Assembly: GCA_002402575.1 (NCBI GenBank)
Contig: DHGD01000002.1
Coordinates: 11,969-20,774 of the forward strand
Source: Syntrophomonas sp. UBA4807
GTDB lineage: Bacteria > Bacillota > Syntrophomonadia > Syntrophomonadales > Syntrophomonadaceae
Reading direction: 5' to 3'
Length of the DNA stretch: 8,806 bases
The position numbers were made by a program, and so were the translations under genes. Positions 5,551 to 8,806 of the stretch are shown piece by piece (positions within the stretch are counted from its first letter, which is position 1; every line of letters starts with the position of its first letter). The notes under the pieces were generated by a model. The model was not told the DNA's origin and searched no databases. It saw only the letters and a program-made list of their open reading frames with translations.

Positions 5551-6807
5551 TCATAGTTCAAAATAATAAGAATCAAACAGATACGATTGCCGGTATTCAA
5601 CCGTCAACTTGCGGAGATAACCTTTGACCGCCGCCAGGGTACCCCGCGATAGTTTGTAGGCCTGCAGCAAGGCCATAAATTTCTCCCTTTCGGCAGTAGT
5701 GGCCCTGTTTTTAAAATAACCCCACACATGCTGGGCGGCATTGATGCAGTTGCCAGCTTCACGAGGGGAATTCAGGGCGTTTTCCAGCAGAGTGTAAAAT
5801 TCCATGGCCGGGTACTGACTTTTGTCGCACAGAAGCTGCCGCAGCTCTTTATAAGCCTGGGGCGAACACTCCAAGATGGTGTATTTATAACGACTCCATT
5901 CCGCCTCCAGGGTCTTAATATCTCTATCTCCGCATAAGCAATTAATTATCTTGACCGCCGACAGGTTTTTATCTTTGACCTCCAGCATAATATCAATATT
6001 TTCTTTCGGTATGGATTGATAAAATTGTATGAACTGGCCGATGCCGATGCTTCTGGAGTGTGAACCGGGTTTTTTGGCTGGGTCTTGCTGTGAGTAGTGG
6101 ATTTTGGGGATTCCATCCTCCTTCTGCCACGTCTTTTGACATACGGTGATCCAATCGGCCTGACTGCGTGGCGCCGGTGAAGGGTTTATCTCATGGTGCA
6201 GGCTGTCAAAAACCACTGGTACGCCAAGCTTCACTCCTATATCCAAGACTTCCTCTATATTATAAGCCTTGTCATCATTTTCCACCACCAGTCTGCTGCG
6301 CACGCGCTTGTCCAAATGCTTGAAATTGCAGAGGAATCTCTCTGCAGAGAGACGTTTATTTTGATATATTCCGCCGATGTGAAGGATCACTTTGTGTTCC
6401 GGCCCTACCCCCAGTGCATCCAATACCTGGCAATGATAATGCAAATCCTTTATAGCCCGGCTGGTTACTTCATTGTCAGGCGAGTTCAGAACCGTATACT
6501 GCCCGGGATGCATCGACACACGCATTCTGCTAGCCAGTATCTTCTTTCCCAGATCAGCAAGCGGCTGGGCAAAAATCTCATGCCAGGGCAGGCTGTTGAC
6601 CGGATGGGAGGCAAAAGGGATCAGATCAGAGCTTATCCTGAATAACGGTATACCTTGAGATATATTGTAGTCGATGATGTTATTAAGCGAGTCAAGATTA
6701 TGGGTAATCAAATCCATAAGCTTGGAATCAGAAACATTCTTCAATATACAGCTCTTCATCTCTGTATTGGGAACTCCCACCGTTTTGCAGGCGTATCCTA
6801 TTTTCAT
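5551..6807 (-). CDS. uvsE: UV damage endonuclease UvsE fused to a YbgA-like DUF1722 domain
   Basis: From the ATG at 6807 (GAGAGG 4 nt upstream) this protein has 418 residues. Residues 1-290 are a UvdE/UvsE TIM-barrel endonuclease, which nicks DNA 5' of UV photoproducts to start alternative excision repair. The metal-binding set known from the Thermus enzyme can be placed: H68, H100 (MHPGQY), H143 (HIGG), E176 (VEND), D201 and H204 (FDSLHH), K235 and H237 (KIHYS), and E276 (LEVKDK). Residues about 303-415 match DUF1722 (PF08349, as in Escherichia coli YbgA): W-x-x-YKYT, then HVWGYFKNRATTAEREKF, then a YK-x-SRGTLAAVKGYL segment and a final Tyr-rich tail. Simple UvsE proteins are about 300-320 residues. 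A GTG at 6888 would add 27 unlikely residues. It is the first gene of a run with the TspO-like and ogt genes. Confidence 0.92.
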   Translation of the reverse strand: MKIGYACKTVGVPNTEMKSCILKNVSDSKLMDLITHNLDSLNNIIDYNISQGIPLFRISSDLIPFASHPVNSLPWHEIFAQPLADLGKKILASRMRVSMHPGQYTVLNSPDNEVTSRAIKDLHYHCQVLDALGVGPEHKVILHIGGIYQNKRLSAERFLCNFKHLDKRVRSRLVVENDDKAYNIEEVLDIGVKLGVPVVFDSLHHEINPSPAPRSQADWITVCQKTWQKEDGIPKIHYSQQDPAKKPGSHSRSIGIGQFIQFYQSIPKENIDIMLEVKDKNLSAVKIINCLCGDRDIKTLEAEWSRYKYTILECSPQAYKELRQLLCDKSQYPAMEFYTLLENALNSPREAGNCINAAQHVWGYFKNRATTAEREKFMALLQAYKLSRGTLAAVKGYLRKLTVEYRQSYLFDSYYFEL

Positions 6808-6896
6808 AAAACCTCTCGCCGGGCAGTTGAGCGCGTCCGTTGCCTGATATTCTTTCAAAACAATAAAATCAAATTCATATTGCTTCACATTATTGC

Positions 6897-6914
6897 ATAG
6901 GTGCTATAGGTGCT
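6897..6914. repeat. Perfect 9-bp tandem repeat in the uvsE upstream region
   Basis: ATAGGTGCT occurs twice with no gap. It lies between the probable -10 box (6930-6935) and the uvsE start, so it would be in the 5' leader or act as a downstream operator. Confidence 0.8.
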
Positions 6915-6929
6915 TTTTAACCTGGATTC

Positions 6930-6935
6930 ATTATA
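6930..6935 (-). promoter_or_regulatory. Probable -10 box for the uvsE operon
   Basis: On minus a perfect TATAAT lies about 123 nt before the uvsE ATG. I find no good -35 hexamer at 16-18 nt, so the promoter may need an activator or another sigma factor. No LexA-type palindrome (GAAC-N4-GTTC) is seen nearby. Confidence 0.4.
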
Positions 6936-6997
6936 GTATGGGATTATTAGTGAATGATATAATCGTGTCCACCCATTTCTCTGTTGCTAAGGCATAC

Positions 6998-7024
6998 AAA
7001 AAGAGACCTTCCTGCCGAAGGCCT
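6998..7024 (-). terminator. Rho-independent terminator of the coiled-coil protein gene
   Basis: On minus, AGGCCTTC pairs with GAAGGTCT (8 bp, one G-U pair) around a 5-nt loop, and is followed by C and five T residues. It lies about 92 nt after the stop of the coiled-coil gene and ahead of the uvsE promoter, so the two units are separate. Confidence 0.8.
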
Positions 7025-7116
7025 TGTTAACATTGGCTTATCCTTGTCTATGCTTTAATGTGGGTATGCTGCTGCCACTTGACTGCCCGAAAGCTTGTTC
7101 TGGACCGGCCAGGTTA

Positions 7117-8415
7117 TTAACCGCTTACTTTCTTCAGCAGATCGTAGCGGTTTTTAATCGTCTCGTACAAATCGTTTATTTCGTCCCCGGTGTCGCCGCA
7201 GAACTTTTTAAGATTGGAGCGGAATTCGTCAACATCGTTTTGTACCGCTCTTTGTTTCTCCTCCAGGTGCATGAAATATCCTTCCAGTTGAATCTGATCG
7301 GCGTACATGCGATTTTTCAAATCGGCTACACATTCGACAAGTTCTGCCAGGCCCAGCTCGGCTTTCTCCGCCCGCTGTCTTTCCAATTCCAGTTCTCGCT
7401 GCAGGTTTTCGTTGACAATCAATTGCTCATTGAGGTTGTTGAGCTGATTATAAATAGCTTCAATTTCTTCTTTATAGCTGATCGGTTTACTGTGCTCTGA
7501 ATTTTTCTTTTCCAGAAGCTGAGCTTTCTGCTCCATTTCCAGGTAAGCCTGATACAGCTCGTCAGCCTTTTCCTTGCTTTGGGATAATTGCTCCTTTAGC
7601 TCCTCAATCCTGGCTTCAAGCATTTCCCGCATTTCCAAACTATTGGCCAATTCGATTCGCTTGGCTCGTATCTCCTTGTCCGTCCTGTCTTCGTGATCCT
7701 GCAGCGCCTGAACCAGTTCACTGTTGTGCTGTTTTAATTTTTCACACTGTTCAATGCGCTCGTCCAATTCGCTCTTTGAAATGGAAATCTCCTGTTCAAG
7801 AACCGCAATGCGAAATTTCTGGGTACGGTGCTTATTTTCCAAATCCAGCTTCTCTTCAGCCAGTTGTTTGCAGTGTTGTTCAATTTCCTCCGTCTGCCGG
7901 ACCAATTCGCTGCAGCGAACGCTGAGGAGGTTGCTGTCATTCTCCAGCTGGTTGAGTTGGAGCAAATATTTATCATTGCTGGCTAAAAGTTCGGTTTCTG
8001 CTTCCTCACAACGCTTCCGGAACTGGCTGAGTTCAGTCAGTGTTTGATCCAGCTTGTTTTGCAGAACCGCCTTTTCGCTTTCCGATTTCTGTTTTAACAG
8101 TTCGAAATCCCTGACCATCTTGCGTTTATTGGATTCGAGCGTCTCAATCTTGTCTAATAAGGCCTTTTCAGATTCCTGATAATTATGTTGAATAGAGTTT
8201 ATACATTGTTTAACGTCATCTTCACTGATACCCCCGATTATCTGGCGGCGCAATTCTGACACAATAGTCAGGGCTTCCACATTAGCACGCAATTGGTCAA
8301 AGTCCGGAGCGACCGTCTGGAGGAGATCAGATGGTCCCTGACTGTACAGTGGTTTGGGGTCTTCATTATAGGCTCCAAAATCCGCTTCATTTAAGGCAGC
8401 GATATCTTCCGGCAT
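7117..8415 (-). CDS. Long coiled-coil protein with a DivIVA-like N-terminal segment, function unknown
   Basis: This is a soluble, acidic protein of about 432 residues from the ATG at 8415 (AAGAGG at 8424-8429, 8 nt upstream; a GTG directly before the ATG is the alternative). It has no signal peptide or membrane helix. An N-terminal region of about 55 residues is rich in acidic and aromatic residues. At about residues 56-96 lies RRQIIGGISEDDVKQCI followed by a Y-x-x-x-E helix, resembling the DivIVA/GpsB start, where a GY-x-x-x-xVD segment precedes the coil. From about 80 to 310 nearly all residues form Glu/Lys/Gln/Leu heptads. A break near SKPISYKEE is followed by a second coil to the C-terminus. 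The protein may act in cell division, polarity or chromosome organisation, but this is inferred only from the architecture. It is monocistronic with its own promoter and terminator. I do not recognise a named family with confidence. Confidence 0.85.
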   Translation of the reverse strand: MPEDIAALNEADFGAYNEDPKPLYSQGPSDLLQTVAPDFDQLRANVEALTIVSELRRQIIGGISEDDVKQCINSIQHNYQESEKALLDKIETLESNKRKMVRDFELLKQKSESEKAVLQNKLDQTLTELSQFRKRCEEAETELLASNDKYLLQLNQLENDSNLLSVRCSELVRQTEEIEQHCKQLAEEKLDLENKHRTQKFRIAVLEQEISISKSELDERIEQCEKLKQHNSELVQALQDHEDRTDKEIRAKRIELANSLEMREMLEARIEELKEQLSQSKEKADELYQAYLEMEQKAQLLEKKNSEHSKPISYKEEIEAIYNQLNNLNEQLIVNENLQRELELERQRAEKAELGLAELVECVADLKNRMYADQIQLEGYFMHLEEKQRAVQNDVDEFRSNLKKFCGDTGDEINDLYETIKNRYDLLKKVSG

Positions 8416-8447
8416 CACTTCAACCTCTTATGCATCCCATAATTGCT

Positions 8448-8465
8448 TAACATATTGTAACATAT
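8448..8465 (-). promoter_or_regulatory. Promoter region of the coiled-coil gene with an 8-bp direct repeat
   Basis: TAACATAT occurs twice with 2 nt between copies, a period of 10 bp. On minus the repeats overlap TGTTACAAT, a fair extended -10 box (TACAAT at 8454-8459), which would start transcription about 30 nt before the ATG. No good -35 is visible. The repeat lies where a protein bound on one face of the helix could block or assist polymerase. Confidence 0.4.
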
Positions 8466-8806
8466 CGGGACTAATGGGAATATAGATAATAAATCCTATA
8501 AAATTAGGGACTTTCATCCTGCAATTGGCAGTGAATAACTTACTCTCAGTAGGCCTAACAGCAAATATCGCGTAGTTAATTCGGCAAACGACATTGTCCT
8601 CCGGATTATTTCATCCGCTAATTTCTGCGCCATGATAAGAAACGCGTTTTTAACAGCAACATACCGATGCGCTTTATGTATGTTGACTGACGTCCAGTCG
8701 TATGTCAATATAGATAAGGTGGCCGTAGTATGGTTATTTATTGCCTGAAAAGGCATGATACGCAATTGCGCGATTATCCGGCCAAACAATTATTTGACTG
8801 TGTCCC
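8466..8806. other. No confident gene; inverted-repeat-rich region at right edge
   Basis: I see no supported gene in these 341 bases. A minus frame of 91 codons (8514-8789) is open, but it begins with TTG, has no ribosome binding site, and its translation resembles no family I know. The stretch is richer in A and T than the genes and contains several perfect inverted repeats (see the separate entry). It could be an untranslated leader of a gene beyond the edge, a structured RNA, or decayed sequence. Confidence 0.3.
8657..8770. repeat. Cluster of perfect inverted repeats
   Basis: Four elements lie in 114 bases. CAACATAC (8657-8664) pairs with GTATGTTG (8678-8685), an 8-bp stem with a 13-nt loop. 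GACTG (8685-8689) pairs with CAGTC (8695-8699). TGCCT-GAAA-AGGCA (8742-8755) is a 5-bp stem with a GNRA loop on plus. CGCAATTGCG (8761-8770) is a palindrome. A second GTATGT (8700-8705) could compete for ACATAC. None is followed by a T-run, so they are not simple terminators. Confidence 0.55.

Noticed and set aside
7024..7500. Plus-strand open frame of 158 codons rich in Phe and Leu
   Set aside because: Antisense reading of the Glu/Lys/Gln-rich coiled-coil gene produces such hydrophobic frames; no independent evidence supports it.
8514..8789. Minus-strand open frame of 91 codons near the right edge
   Set aside because: It has a TTG start, no ribosome binding site, no family resemblance, and overlaps the inverted-repeat cluster. 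I could not support it as a gene or as a decayed transposase.

Overview
The window looks like a chromosomal segment of an anaerobic, mid-GC Gram-positive bacterium of the Clostridia type, possibly near Syntrophomonas or related lineages. This is inferred from the gene families: a PrsA-type foldase, a UvsE endonuclease, an AzlCD exporter, a DivIVA-like coiled-coil protein and a small PF06262-type zincin. Purine-rich Shine-Dalgarno sites and short Rho-independent terminators also fit. No rRNA, tRNA, CRISPR array or intact mobile element is visible.

Layout. Positions 1-262 hold no recognisable gene. A membrane-anchored parvulin foldase (263-1159, minus) follows, then a small zincin-like metalloprotein (1408-1773, minus). 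Next to it, at about 1853-1969 on plus, lies a short relic of an alpha/beta hydrolase. The only clear plus-strand gene is a stand-alone, divergent SAICAR synthetase (2172-2858). It has its own promoter (TTGCTT-N17-TATAAT) and a strong terminator (2874-2908). Facing it on minus is the azlC-azlD branched-chain amino acid exporter pair, whose ends overlap.

A leftward cluster occupies 6807 to 4226: a UvsE endonuclease carrying a C-terminal YbgA/DUF1722 domain, a TspO/MBR-like membrane protein with extra helices, and an O6-methylguanine-DNA methyltransferase. Stops and starts are nearly contiguous, so they are probably co-transcribed. The cluster pairs UV-lesion incision and direct alkyl-lesion reversal with a TspO-like protein that may bind tetrapyrroles or sense stress. 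I regard it as the most interesting unit in the window.

To the right is a long coiled-coil protein of about 432 residues (7117-8415, minus) with a DivIVA-like N-terminal segment. It has its own terminator (6998-7024) and a promoter region containing an exact 8-bp direct repeat with 10-bp period. The last 340 bases have no convincing gene but hold a cluster of perfect inverted repeats that could be a structured RNA or a regulatory region.
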